In this document: positions 19,199-27,583 of the stretch, piece by piece
Layout of the letters: every line of letters begins with the position of its first letter
Numbering within the stretch: the first letter of the stretch is position 1
Origin: Moraxella lacunata
Lineage (GTDB): Bacteria > Pseudomonadota > Gammaproteobacteria > Pseudomonadales > Moraxellaceae
NCBI RefSeq assembly: GCF_900453205.1
Contig: NZ_UGQU01000003.1
Coordinates: 558,001 to 622,000 of the forward strand
Direction: 5' to 3'
Length of the DNA stretch: 64,000 bases
Program-made: the position numbers and the translations under genes
Notes under the pieces: model-generated
The model's database searches: none
What the model saw: the letters and a program-made list of their open reading frames with translations, nothing else
Told to the model about the DNA's origin: nothing

Positions 19199-19740
19199 CT
19201 GTTATTGCATTGCAAGAATTATACAATGTGCAAGGTTATAATAAAGAGCAAGTACAACATTTATTAAAGGAATTTGCTTGTCCAAAAAATCCTGATGTAG
19301 AAAGATTTTTACATCAAAAAGCCTTACGATTTGAAGAAAGTCATAATGCCAGAACTTATTTGATTGCGTCCGAAAATGGCGAACTTTTGGCATATTTTTC
19401 ACTATCATTTAAGGAAGTGGTTTTGCAAGTGGATAAAATAAGCAAATCTGAAATCAAAAATTTGGACGGCATTAATAAAAATGCTAATAAAATCCGAGTA
19501 TTTTTGATTGGACAAATTGGTAAAAATAGTTTAATTACCAACAACCCCATTAAACTGGCAGATATTTTTAATGAAATTGAGAAAATATTATTAAAAGCCA
19601 AACAGTTAATTGGCGGCCGTGCGGTTATTTTAGAATGCCAACCGATTACCAAACTGCTTGATTTATATAGCCATCACGACTTTAAACAATTAGCCGTTGT
19701 GAATGATGATGAAATGCTAACCCTATATCGGGTTTTGTAA
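19192..19740 (+). CDS. GNAT-family N-acetyltransferase (possible toxin)
   Basis: A 182-residue protein with a degenerate GNAT fold: ARTYLIASENGELLAYFSLSFKEV resembles the central strands, IRVFLIGQIGKNSL the acetyl-CoA-binding strand and helix, and AVILECQPITKLLDLYSHHDFKQL the C-terminal 'damaged neighbour' region. Overlap with a 61-residue upstream gene suggests a GNAT toxin-antitoxin unit like those that acetylate aminoacyl-tRNA, but a metabolic or protein acetyltransferase is also possible. It lies in the AT-rich island between glyQ and glyS. Confidence 0.7.
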   Translation: MLTVIALQELYNVQGYNKEQVQHLLKEFACPKNPDVERFLHQKALRFEESHNARTYLIASENGELLAYFSLSFKEVVLQVDKISKSEIKNLDGINKNANKIRVFLIGQIGKNSLITNNPIKLADIFNEIEKILLKAKQLIGGRAVILECQPITKLLDLYSHHDFKQLAVVNDDEMLTLYRVL

Positions 19741-19769
19741 TGTAAATTTTTAAATAAAAAGGTTAAATA

Positions 19770-21863
19770 ATGAGCACAATCTTATTTGAACTTGGCACCG
19801 AAGAGTTGCCCCCAAAATCCCTAAAAACCCTACAAAATGCCCTATATGACCACGTCAAAACGGCATTGGGCGAGCAAAACATCGCTTTTGATGACATCAA
19901 GGCCTACTCTGCCCCACGCCGTTTGGCATTACTTATCAAAGGCGTGGGCGACTATCAGCCCGACCGCACCGAAACCAAAAAAGGTCCAAACATCAAGGCA
20001 AGTTTTGATGCTGACGGCAATTTATCTCGTGCAGGGCAGGGCTTTTTGCAGGGGCTTAACGCAAACGGTCTAAACCTTACCAAAGACGATTTAATCACAA
20101 TCAGCGACAAAAAAGGCGAATACATCGCTTACGAGCTTACCATTAAGGGCGAGAAAGTTACCGACCTGATGCCAAGCCTTATCCAAAAGGCGTTGGACGA
20201 CTTGCCGATTGCCAAACGTATGCGTTCTGGGGCGAGTAAGGACGAGTTTGTCCGCCCTGTACAATGGGTGGTACTCATGGCGGACGATACCGTCATTCCT
20301 GCACGCATTTTAGGGCATGACACAGGCAGACAGTCTCGTGGTCATCGTTATCACGCCCCTGATTTTTTTGTGATTGACCATGCTGAGCATTATGAAAGCC
20401 TGCTTGCCGAGCGGTTTGTGGTGGCGGATTTTGCCAAACGCCAAGCGGACATTGTTGCCCAAGTCCAAAAACTCTCCGATGAAATCGGTGCGACCGCCAT
20501 TGTCCCTGATGACTTACTTGACGAAGTTACCGCCCTTGTGGATTATCCTGTTGCCCTGCGAGCCAGTTTCCCCGAGCGTTTCTTAGCCGTTCCTCAAGAA
20601 GCCCTTATCAGCACCATGCAAGCCGACCAAAAATATTTTTGTCTCACGGACGATAACGGCAAGCTAAAACCCAACTTTATCTTTATCAGCAACATTGACA
20701 GTAAAGATAAATCTGCGGTGATTTTGGGCAATGAAAAAGTGGTACGCCCACGCCTGTCGGACGCTGAATTTTTCTTTTTGCAAGACCAAAAACGTCCACT
20801 TGCCGACTTTGCCGAAACCCTAAAAACCCGAGTGTTCCAAGACAAACTTGGCACGATTTGGGAAAAAGGTGAGCGTATCGCCAAATTGTCCGCCTTTATC
20901 AGCGAAAACTTGCGTCCGCATGGTTGGGACGTGCCGACCGATGACGTGGTGCGAGCGGGGATTTTGGCGAAGGCGGATTTGGCGACCACGTTGGTGGGCG
21001 AATTCCCCGAATTGCAAGGCATTGCAGGGACATATTACGCCCACAAATCAGGCGAAAAAGCGGACGTGGCGAACGCCATTAGCGAGCAATACCTGCCAAA
21101 ATTTAGTGGCGATGAATTGCCAAAAACGCCAATTGGTGTCGCCCTTGCCTTGTCTGACCGCCTAGACACTTTGGTGGGGATTTTTGGCATTAACGAAGCT
21201 CCGACAGGCTCAAAAGACCCATTTAGCCTAAGACGAGCAAGCATTGGCATTTTGCGTATTTTGATTGAAAATAAATTGCCATTAAACCTAGCAAGCCTTG
21301 TCGGTGAAGCCATTAAAAATTATGGCAATAAAATCAACAACATGAGCGAGACTTTTAATGCCGTCATGGAATTTGTCAGCTCACGCTATCGTGCCATGTA
21401 CACCGAGCAGGGCGTGAATGTGGACACCATTCAAGCGGTGCAAGCGATAAATCCGCACATGCCCCTTGATTTTGATGAGCGTATCCGTGCGGTGCAGGCG
21501 TTTCGCGCGTTGCCACAGGCACAGGTGCTGGCAGAAAATAACAAACGTGTTGCCAATATCCTTGCCAAAGCCGACAACGTGGGCGAGAATGTAGATGAGA
21601 GCCTATTGACCGAGACGGCAGAAAAGGCATTGTATCAGGCGATTTTGAGTGCCAAAGAGACGGTAAAGCCCTTACAGGATAAGGCGGATTATCAAGGGGT
21701 ATTGACCGCCTTGACCGCCTTGGCAAGCCCATTGACCGACTTTTTTGACAACGTCATGGTAAATGCCGATGACGAAAACCTAAAAAACAACCGCCTAGCT
21801 TTGCTTGGACAGGTGCGTACGCTGTTTTTGAGCGTGGCGGATATTGGGGTATTGCAAGGTTAA
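19770..21863 (+). CDS. glyS: Glycine-tRNA ligase beta subunit
   Basis: GlyS (697 aa) is the tRNA-binding, HD-like beta subunit that works with GlyQ. The start STILFELGTEELPPKSL, the block RRLALLIKGV, EALISTMQADQKYFCLTDDNGKL, and the C-terminal ALALSDRLDTLVGIFGINEAPTGSKDPFSLRRASIGILRI are characteristic. Length matches bacterial GlyS. GC content returns to the level of glyQ, in contrast to the cargo between them. The 3' end runs straight into a MITE that carries IS110 element A. Confidence 0.97.
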   Translation: MSTILFELGTEELPPKSLKTLQNALYDHVKTALGEQNIAFDDIKAYSAPRRLALLIKGVGDYQPDRTETKKGPNIKASFDADGNLSRAGQGFLQGLNANGLNLTKDDLITISDKKGEYIAYELTIKGEKVTDLMPSLIQKALDDLPIAKRMRSGASKDEFVRPVQWVVLMADDTVIPARILGHDTGRQSRGHRYHAPDFFVIDHAEHYESLLAERFVVADFAKRQADIVAQVQKLSDEIGATAIVPDDLLDEVTALVDYPVALRASFPERFLAVPQEALISTMQADQKYFCLTDDNGKLKPNFIFISNIDSKDKSAVILGNEKVVRPRLSDAEFFFLQDQKRPLADFAETLKTRVFQDKLGTIWEKGERIAKLSAFISENLRPHGWDVPTDDVVRAGILAKADLATTLVGEFPELQGIAGTYYAHKSGEKADVANAISEQYLPKFSGDELPKTPIGVALALSDRLDTLVGIFGINEAPTGSKDPFSLRRASIGILRILIENKLPLNLASLVGEAIKNYGNKINNMSETFNAVMEFVSSRYRAMYTEQGVNVDTIQAVQAINPHMPLDFDERIRAVQAFRALPQAQVLAENNKRVANILAKADNVGENVDESLLTETAEKALYQAILSAKETVKPLQDKADYQGVLTALTALASPLTDFFDNVMVNADDENLKNNRLALLGQVRTLFLSVADIGVLQG

Positions 21864-21992
21864 TTTCAAATTTGGTATTGTTAATTGACTATACCTTTGG
21901 GTAGATTTGTAGGGGTAAATTGCAATTTGCCCTGTGATAAAATGTTGATTTTTGGGCGAATGTGATTTGCCCCTTGTATATCCAAAATAAGA

Positions 21993-21998
21993 TATAAT
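21993..21998 (+). promoter_or_regulatory. -10 box for the candidate bridge RNA of element A
   Basis: A perfect TATAAT in ATATAATAAGC, conserved at the same place in element B. In IS110 elements the matching -35 can be supplied by the right end when the element is circular; no strong -35 is seen at 17 bases in the integrated form. Confidence 0.6.
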
Positions 21999-22003
21999 AA
22001 GCC

Positions 22004-22160
22004 AACCCACTTATCTGTCTTTCGTTTCGCCCCTAGAATATGGCATTGACTGACTTTATACTCAAATGCCTGTTGTTCGTTTTGTAGCATTGAAACCAGA
22101 TAAGCACCCATCAACAACAACCGTACAGTTGCCAGTTTAACATCCGAATGCAAGGCAGGT
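22004..22160 (+). ncRNA. Candidate bridge RNA of IS110 element A
   Basis: Noncoding segment between the TATAAT box and the transposase. CTTATCTG (22010-22017) pairs with CAGATAAG (22097-22104) to close a loop. That loop contains GCCCCTA (22029-22035), matching the left insertion site, and TGTAG in GTTTTGTAGC, complementary to CTACA across the right junction. A hairpin GGCAT...ATGCC sits between them. The 3' part contains TACAGTTGC (22124-22132), identical to the right-end sequence, and ATGCAAGG, complementary with one G-T pair to CTTGTAT at the left end. Together these are the four guides expected of a bridge RNA. Exact ends are unknown. Confidence 0.75.
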
Positions 22161-22162
22161 TT

Positions 22163-23185
22163 ATGATGAGTATGAAATCAGCAAGCAATGAGTTAGACAA
22201 ACGCTATGTTCACTTTGTTGGCATTGACATCGCCAAAAAGAGCTTTGTGCTTGCCACTTCATTATCACCCAAAACCAAAAACTATGATAACACAGCACAA
22301 GGCATTGACCAAGCCATCTGTTTTATCAAAGATGAACAAACACAATGCGATAATGGCAAAACCTTAGTGGTTCTAGAAAGTACAGGTGGACTTGAAGTGC
22401 CCCTTGCCAAAGCCTTATGTTTGGCAGGCATTTGTGTCATGATTGCCAATCCAAGACAAACACATCAATTTGCCAAATCACAGTCCTTAACCAAAACAGA
22501 TAACAAAGACGCTAAAATGCTTGCTTTTTATGCCAAAGTGATGGCACAAAGAGATGATTTAGCCACCTTGCTTTATTGTCCACCCAGTCAAAGCCAAGAG
22601 TTATTAACCGCATTGATTAACAGACGCAATCAATTTGTCCAAATGTGTACGGCTGAGAAAAACCGCTTAGAGCAATCTCATCACAGTCAAGTGGGCAGCA
22701 TTCAAGCTCATATTGCTTATCTAACAGAGCAAATTCATGAGCTTGACAAGCAAATCAAAACCCATCTTGATGATGATAATCACCCAGACCTAAAACAAAC
22801 CAGCAGTGTCATTCAAAGCATCAAAGGTGTTGGACAAACCACTACAGCCACCTTGTTGGCAATGCTGCCTGAGCTTGGCACAATTTCACACAAACAACTG
22901 GCTAGTCTTGTGGGTGTTGCCCCACACCCCAAACAAAGTGGAGAGACTAAGTTTAAAGGTCTGTGTCAAGCAGGGCGACCAGAAGTGCGTAAGGCACTGT
23001 ACATGGCAACCTTAGTAGCTACTCGCTTTGATGAGAAAATCAAAACCTTCTATCAAAGATTAAGAACCAATGGCAAGCCCTTCAAAGTTGCCATTGTTGC
23101 CTGTATGCACAAACTACTAACCATTTTAAATGCACGGGTAAGAGATGAGTTAAAAGCCAACACTAATCTGGTTATTGCAAATTAA
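22163..23185 (+). CDS. IS110-family transposase (bridge recombinase) A
   Basis: A 340-residue DEDD-type recombinase. The RuvC-like N-terminal domain shows Asp about 22 in FVGIDIAKK, Glu about 72 in VVLESTGGLEVPLAKAL, and Asp about 113 and 116 in TDNKDAKMLA. A coiled-coil stretch (EQSHHSQVGSIQAHIAYLTEQIHELDKQ) follows. The C-terminal Tnp domain has IKGVGQTTTATLLAMLPELG and LVGVAPHPKQSGETKFKG, with the conserved Ser in QSGE. The double ATG at 22163 after GGCAGGT is the likely start. It appears intact and is related to, but clearly diverged from, the transposase of element B. Confidence 0.95.
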   Translation: MMSMKSASNELDKRYVHFVGIDIAKKSFVLATSLSPKTKNYDNTAQGIDQAICFIKDEQTQCDNGKTLVVLESTGGLEVPLAKALCLAGICVMIANPRQTHQFAKSQSLTKTDNKDAKMLAFYAKVMAQRDDLATLLYCPPSQSQELLTALINRRNQFVQMCTAEKNRLEQSHHSQVGSIQAHIAYLTEQIHELDKQIKTHLDDDNHPDLKQTSSVIQSIKGVGQTTTATLLAMLPELGTISHKQLASLVGVAPHPKQSGETKFKGLCQAGRPEVRKALYMATLVATRFDEKIKTFYQRLRTNGKPFKVAIVACMHKLLTILNARVRDELKANTNLVIAN

Positions 23186-23305
23186 CTTTTTTTACCTTTG
23201 CGTAAGGCTTTTGTATTGCACTTTGATGGGGAGTGGAATACAGTTGCTACACGTCCAAATTTTAAAATGTATTTTTATTGAACAATACCTTAAATTTTAG
23301 CGGTA

Positions 23306-23350
23306 GAGTGTGTCCCACGCACCTTTTAAATGAAAATCTTATTGGTGTGC
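23306..23350. repeat. REP-like palindromic repeat (GGTGCGT family), degenerate copy
   Basis: GTGTGTCCCACGCACCTTTTAAATGAAAATCTTATTGGTGTGC (read in parts) matches the reverse complement of the better-preserved element at 31577-31635. It lies just downstream of the MITE carrying element A. The arms have decayed, so it would form only an imperfect hairpin. Confidence 0.65.
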
Positions 23351-23372
23351 AATATTAACCTTTAAACAGCAA

Positions 23373-23409
23373 AAAATCCGCCCTATGGTATCATCATAGG
23401 GCGGATTTT
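23373..23409 (-). terminator. Rho-independent terminator of glyA
   Basis: A perfect 15-pair stem, AAAATCCGCCCTATG against CATAGGGCGGATTTT, with a seven-base loop and a T tract on the glyA-sense strand, ten bases after the glyA stop. The symmetric A/T flanks could let it act from both sides. Confidence 0.92.
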
Positions 23410-23418
23410 GTTTAGCAC

Positions 23419-24801
23419 TTATTTTTGATTGATTTTTGCCATGGCTTTTTCATAAAACTCATTGAATTTGTCTTTGGCGGTGTGGACAAATTCGCTGTCG
23501 GCTTGCTCGTCAATCATGTCGCTGATTTTGGAGAACAGCTCTTTGGTTTTTGATTTTTGATAAACGGGCAGTCTTTGGCAAACTTCGGCGACTTTGGCAC
23601 GCACTTCGCCGATAACTTTTTCATCGCCTTTGGCGTCCAAAATATCGCATACCCAGCCAGCCAGCTCCACGCACTCAGCTTCTTTAAAACCACGAGTGGT
23701 AACGGCAGGTGTACCAAGGCGGATACCGCTTGTTACAAAGGGCGATTTGGGGTCGTTTGGCACGGAGTTTTTGTTCACGGTAATGTGAGCGTCCCCAAGC
23801 CATTTGTCTGCTTCTTTGCCTGTAATGCCTTGCTTGATAAGGCTGATGAGCATAAGGTGGTTTTCGGTACCGCCAGACACCACGTCATAGCCACGAGCGA
23901 TAATCGTGTCCGCCATGGCTTTGGCGTTTTTGACGACTTGTTGTTGATATTCTTTGTACTCATCGCTCATTGCTTCTTTAAAGCATACCGCTTTGGCGGC
24001 AATGGCGTGCATTAGGGGGCCGCCTTGCGTACCAGGGAAGACGGCTGAGTTGAGTTTTTTCTCAATCTCTTCGTTGGCTTTGGCAAGGATAAGACCCGAG
24101 CGAGGGCCACGCAAGGTTTTGTGGGTGGTGGTGGTCGTTACGTCCGCAATCTGCACGGGGTTCGGGTACACGCCTGCCGCCACAAGCCCTGCCACGTGTG
24201 CCATATCTACCATAAGATACGCACCGACTTCATCGGCAATCTCACGAAACTTTTGCCAATCCATGACTTGACTATATGCCGAAAAGCCAGCGATAATCAT
24301 CTTGGGCTTATGCTCACGGGCTAGGCGAGCCACTTCATCATAATCAATCAAGCCGTCATCGGTAATGCCATAATGCACGGCATTATACGTTTTGCCCGAG
24401 AACGACACGCTTGCTCCATGTGTCAGATGTCCGCCGTGGGCAAGGCTCATGCCAAGCACGGTGTCGCCTGCTTCTAGTAGAGCAAGATACACCGCACTGT
24501 TGGCGTTAGAGCCTGAGTGTGGCTGTACGTTGGCATAGTCCGCCCCAAACAGCTCTTTGGCACGGTCAATGGCAATCTGCTCAATCACATCAACGTGCTC
24601 ACAACCGCCATAATAGCGTTTGTTAGGGTAGCCTTCGGCATATTTGTTGGTTAGGTTTGAGCCTTGGGCTGCCATGACGGCAGGGGAGCAGTAGTTCTCA
24701 CTGGCGATGAGCTCAATATGGTCTTCTTGACGCTCGCCTTCGGCATCAATGGCGGTGGCAATCTCGGGGTCAATGGCGTGTAGGGAGATGTCTTTGAACA
24801 T
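23419..24801 (-). CDS. glyA: Serine hydroxymethyltransferase
   Basis: GlyA interconverts serine and glycine with tetrahydrofolate, the main source of one-carbon units. The 460-residue protein shows [36 protein letters not shown], the PLP-site [16 protein letters not shown] with Lys about 228, and [17 protein letters not shown]. The enzyme core ends near VCQRLPVY as in E. coli (417 aa); about 40 extra charged residues ([30 protein letters not shown]) follow and form a probable helix. The gene stands alone with a strong terminator. Confidence 0.96.
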   Translation of the reverse strand: MFKDISLHAIDPEIATAIDAEGERQEDHIELIASENYCSPAVMAAQGSNLTNKYAEGYPNKRYYGGCEHVDVIEQIAIDRAKELFGADYANVQPHSGSNANSAVYLALLEAGDTVLGMSLAHGGHLTHGASVSFSGKTYNAVHYGITDDGLIDYDEVARLAREHKPKMIIAGFSAYSQVMDWQKFREIADEVGAYLMVDMAHVAGLVAAGVYPNPVQIADVTTTTTHKTLRGPRSGLILAKANEEIEKKLNSAVFPGTQGGPLMHAIAAKAVCFKEAMSDEYKEYQQQVVKNAKAMADTIIARGYDVVSGGTENHLMLISLIKQGITGKEADKWLGDAHITVNKNSVPNDPKSPFVTSGIRLGTPAVTTRGFKEAECVELAGWVCDILDAKGDEKVIGEVRAKVAEVCQRLPVYQKSKTKELFSKISDMIDEQADSEFVHTAKDKFNEFYEKAMAKINQK

Positions 24802-24926
24802 GGTGGTAATTCCTATATTAGGTAAAAGGTGTTATAAGTGTAGCATATTTTAATGAAAATAACAGGGGTATTTTGGCATCAGAAGTGATAAATAGGTCAC
24901 AATCATACCAAGATACTAGCCGATTA

Positions 24927-25388
24927 TCAATTTGAAAAATCTGTTAAAAACACTTCCTGCACCAACACCACTCGCCCTTGCCAATCATAAACCGTATTTC
25001 GCCCCCAATATCCATTGCAACTGTCAAAAAAGTAAGTACGAGCATGGGGTAGATTTTTGTTGTGCTTAAACATGACATAGCCAATCGGCGTGCGTTTTAA
25101 ATGACGTAGGCGTTTGGCATTACCGACTAGGCTTGTCAAAGGGAATACGCTTTTGGCACGTACCCACGCTTTATCATCATCGCCAAACAGCTCCACTTCC
25201 CGCACCCATGCAAGGGCAGGGCGGTGGACGGGCAATCCCAACAGCTTTTTGGTGGTAAAGTCAATCATTTGATGACCTTCACGTATCACATTCACACGCA
25301 AGGCTTGCCCTGCTTGCTGTTCTAATAAGGCGGTGAGCGAGCCGTGAGAATACAGATAAGGAGCTAGGGTGGTAGGTGGTGTGGTCAT
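24927..25388 (-). CDS. ubiC: Chorismate pyruvate-lyase
   Basis: UbiC removes pyruvate from chorismate to give 4-hydroxybenzoate, the first committed step of ubiquinone synthesis. The 153-residue protein matches the family pattern: LYSHGSLTALLEQQAG near the start, then WVREVELFGDDDKAWVRAKSVFPLTSL, with the Arg residues that hold the product, and RTPIGYVMFKH. ubiA, the usual partner, is not next to it here. Length is slightly shorter than the E. coli protein. Confidence 0.85.
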   Translation of the reverse strand: MTTPPTTLAPYLYSHGSLTALLEQQAGQALRVNVIREGHQMIDFTTKKLLGLPVHRPALAWVREVELFGDDDKAWVRAKSVFPLTSLVGNAKRLRHLKRTPIGYVMFKHNKNLPHARTYFFDSCNGYWGRNTVYDWQGRVVLVQEVFLTDFSN

Positions 25389-25811
25389 GATAAAATCGTG
25401 TGAAATTTGGCAAATTTTAGCACAAAATGACCAATGTAGGGGCGAGATGGGGCGATTTTTGAGATGTTTTGTTACAATTTGGCAGATTTTTCAAAAAATT
25501 TTTATAAAAAATCAAACATCATCATCAAGACAATTTATATACCCTATTTTGATAAAATCACCCCACTTTTCAAAGGGTTATCGCTTTGCTTGTCTTAATT
25601 ATCATCAATTTTTATAATGAAAAAACCAATATCATTTTTTTTAAAAATAGTCATAATTTAAGCAGACTATTGGATAAATGCCAAACTTTTGGGTATGCTA
25701 GGCACATGAAAAACAAACGAGCAATACAGATGGTTTTGCATTGCTTTTTTCATAAGTTGGCAGTTTTGTCATTCACGGTCCTAGACCCATGAACCTATAA
25801 GGAAAATTCTC
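25389..25811. promoter_or_regulatory. Long leader region upstream of aceA
   Basis: A 423-base AT-rich region without a convincing gene. A terminator-like hairpin lies at about 25720-25745: AGCAAT pairs with ATTGCT and is followed by TTTTTT, about 60 bases before aceA. It could end a short leader transcript or attenuate aceA. I see no recognisable riboswitch class. Short reading frames here have no supporting ribosome sites. Confidence 0.35.
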
Positions 25812-27410
25812 ATGACTTACCAATCCGCCCTAGAACACGTTCGTAACGTTAAAGCCAAATTAGGTGGCACTTGGGACACTATCCGCCCAGAAGACGCCGC
25901 TCGCATGATTGTCCAAAACCGCTTCAAAACAGGTCTTGACATCGCCAAATACACCGCAAGCATTATGCGTAAAGATATGGCGGAATATGACGCTGACAAC
26001 TCCAAATACACCCAATCACTAGGCTGTTGGCATGGTTTTATCGCCCAACAAAAAATGATTGCCAACAAAAAATACTTCGGTACCACCAATAAACGCTACA
26101 TCTACCTATCAGGCTGGATGGTTGCCGCCCTTCGCTCTGAGTTTGGCCCACTACCTGACCAATCTATGCACGAAAAAACTGCTGTGCCAAAACTGATTGA
26201 AGAGATTTACACGTTCTTACGCCAAGCAGATGCCAAAGAGCTAAACGACTTGTTCCGTGCCTTACAAAAAGCCGAGCAAGCAGGTGATACCGCTAAGGTA
26301 AAAGAGCTGGAAAGCCAAATTGACAATTTTGAAACTCACGTTGTGCCAATCATCGCTGACATTGACGCAGGTTTTGGTAACGAAGAAGCCACTTACCTAC
26401 TTACCAAGCAAATGATTGAAGCAGGTGCGTGTGCCATTCAAATTGAAAACCAAGTCTCAGATGCCAAGCAGTGCGGACACCAAGCAGGTAAAGTTACCGT
26501 ACCACACGAAGACTTCCTAGCCAAAATCAATGCCGTGCGTTATGCGTTCTTAGAATTGGGCGTGGACGAGGGCGTGATTGTCGCTCGTACCGACTCAGAA
26601 GGTGCTGACCTTACCCAAAAAATCCCTGTAAGCCGTGAACCTGGTGATTTGGCAAGCAAGTACATCAGCTACCTAGAAACCACCGAGATTGATATTTCAG
26701 AAGCCAAAGAAGACGAAATCCTTATCAAGCGTAATGGTAAGCTTCACCGCCCAACTCGCTTGCCATCAGGTCTATACCAGTTCCGTGAAGGCACACAGCA
26801 CGACCGTGTTGTCCTTGACTGCGTAACCAGCTTGCAAAACGGTGCGGACATGATTTGGATTGAGACCCCAACCCCAGACGTGGCAGGCATTGCAAGTTTT
26901 GTTAATGACATCAAAAAGCAAGTGCCAGATGCCAAATTGGTGTACAATAACTCACCGTCATTTAACTGGACAATCAACTTCCGCCAACAAGCCTATGACC
27001 GCTGGGTTGCCGAAGGTCGTGATGTGTCGGGTTACGACCGTGCTAAACTGATGGACGCTCAGTATGACGATAGCGAGCTTGCTCGTGATGCGGACGAAAA
27101 AATCCGTACTTTCCAAGCAGACGCTGCCCGTGAAGCAGGTGTGTTCCATCACCTCATCACGCTACCGACTTACCACACCGCCGCCCTTTCTACGCATGAA
27201 TTGGCAAAAGGTTACTTCGGCGATGAAGGAATGCTTGCGTATGTGGCTGGCGTACAGCGTAAAGAGATTCGTGGCGGTATCGCTTGCGTGAAACACCAAG
27301 CCATGGCAGGTTCTGACATTGGCGATGACCACAAAGAGATTTTCTCTGGTGAAAACGCCCTAAAAGCTGGTGATGCTAGTAAGAACACGATGAACCAGTT
27401 TGGTGGTTAA
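25812..27410 (+). CDS. aceA: Isocitrate lyase
   Basis: AceA splits isocitrate into glyoxylate and succinate, opening the glyoxylate shunt. This is the long form (532 aa) found in Pseudomonas and Acinetobacter relatives rather than the 434-residue E. coli form. The catalytic loop reads SDAKQCGHQAGKVTVPHEDF with Cys about 221. Other family blocks are GCWHGFIAQQKM, YLSGWMVAALRSE, IADIDAGFGNEEATYLL, VARTDSEGADL and VYNNSPSFNWTINF. An ATAAGGAAAATT ribosome site precedes the ATG. Malate synthase G (glcB) lies 1.9 kb downstream on the same strand. Confidence 0.96.
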   Translation: MTYQSALEHVRNVKAKLGGTWDTIRPEDAARMIVQNRFKTGLDIAKYTASIMRKDMAEYDADNSKYTQSLGCWHGFIAQQKMIANKKYFGTTNKRYIYLSGWMVAALRSEFGPLPDQSMHEKTAVPKLIEEIYTFLRQADAKELNDLFRALQKAEQAGDTAKVKELESQIDNFETHVVPIIADIDAGFGNEEATYLLTKQMIEAGACAIQIENQVSDAKQCGHQAGKVTVPHEDFLAKINAVRYAFLELGVDEGVIVARTDSEGADLTQKIPVSREPGDLASKYISYLETTEIDISEAKEDEILIKRNGKLHRPTRLPSGLYQFREGTQHDRVVLDCVTSLQNGADMIWIETPTPDVAGIASFVNDIKKQVPDAKLVYNNSPSFNWTINFRQQAYDRWVAEGRDVSGYDRAKLMDAQYDDSELARDADEKIRTFQADAAREAGVFHHLITLPTYHTAALSTHELAKGYFGDEGMLAYVAGVQRKEIRGGIACVKHQAMAGSDIGDDHKEIFSGENALKAGDASKNTMNQFGG

Positions 27411-27427
27411 TGCCGTTGTAATACATT

Positions 27428-27492
27428 GATATTAAAAGAATGTTTTAATATCAAAACCCAAAACGGTGTTTGAAATCCAAGCACCGTTTTGG
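27428..27492 (+). terminator. Paired hairpins downstream of aceA
   Basis: Two perfect hairpins follow aceA: GATATTAAAA/TTTTAATATC (27428-27452) and CCAAAACGGTG/CACCGTTTTGG (27458-27492). Neither has a clean T tract, so they may be mRNA 3'-end stabilisers or a weak terminator. Confidence 0.55.
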
Positions 27493-27583
27493 CAAACCAA
27501 TAGAAAGTTGAGGTTATTCATCAGTTGGAAAATCAAACTTGGCAAAAAGATTTTATTCATTTTTTTGTTAATGGAGTAAAAAT

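Larger units (their letters stand above)
21973..23248 (+). mobile_element. IS110-family insertion sequence A (about 1.28 kb)
   Basis: Boundaries are inferred by comparing two diverged copies. The left end begins at or just after CT (21973-21974), where GCCCCT of an inverted repeat meets TGTATATCC. The right end is ATACAGTTGCT (23238-23248), also present in element B. Removing the element joins GATTTGCCC-CT-ACACG, restoring the GCCCCTA arm end seen in the intact repeat near 3339-3345. There are no long terminal inverted repeats, as expected for IS110 elements. Contents: a TATAAT box, a candidate bridge RNA and one transposase. Confidence 0.82.
21874..23289. mobile_element. MITE (GGTATTGTT...AACAATACC) split by IS110 element A
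   Basis: The left end GGTATTGTTAATTGACTATA at 21874 and the right end TTATTGAACAATACC, finishing at 23289, match the ends of the 133-base MITE in the leuE-like gene. Flanking octamers TCAAATTT (21866-21873) and TTAAATTT (23290-23297) differ at one base and look like an 8-base target duplication. Between the ends lie a TAGGGG...GCCCCT inverted repeat and the complete IS110 element A, so the insertion is nested. Confidence 0.7.

Noticed and set aside
21908-21976. Terminal inverted repeat of IS110 element A
   Set aside because: The same inverted repeat exists without an IS at 3285-3347, so it is the target repeat and not part of the element.
22031-22260. Glycine riboswitch or other metabolite leader near glyS or glyA
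   Set aside because: No glycine-aptamer motif is visible; the structure downstream of glyS belongs to the IS110 element, and the glyA leader is short.
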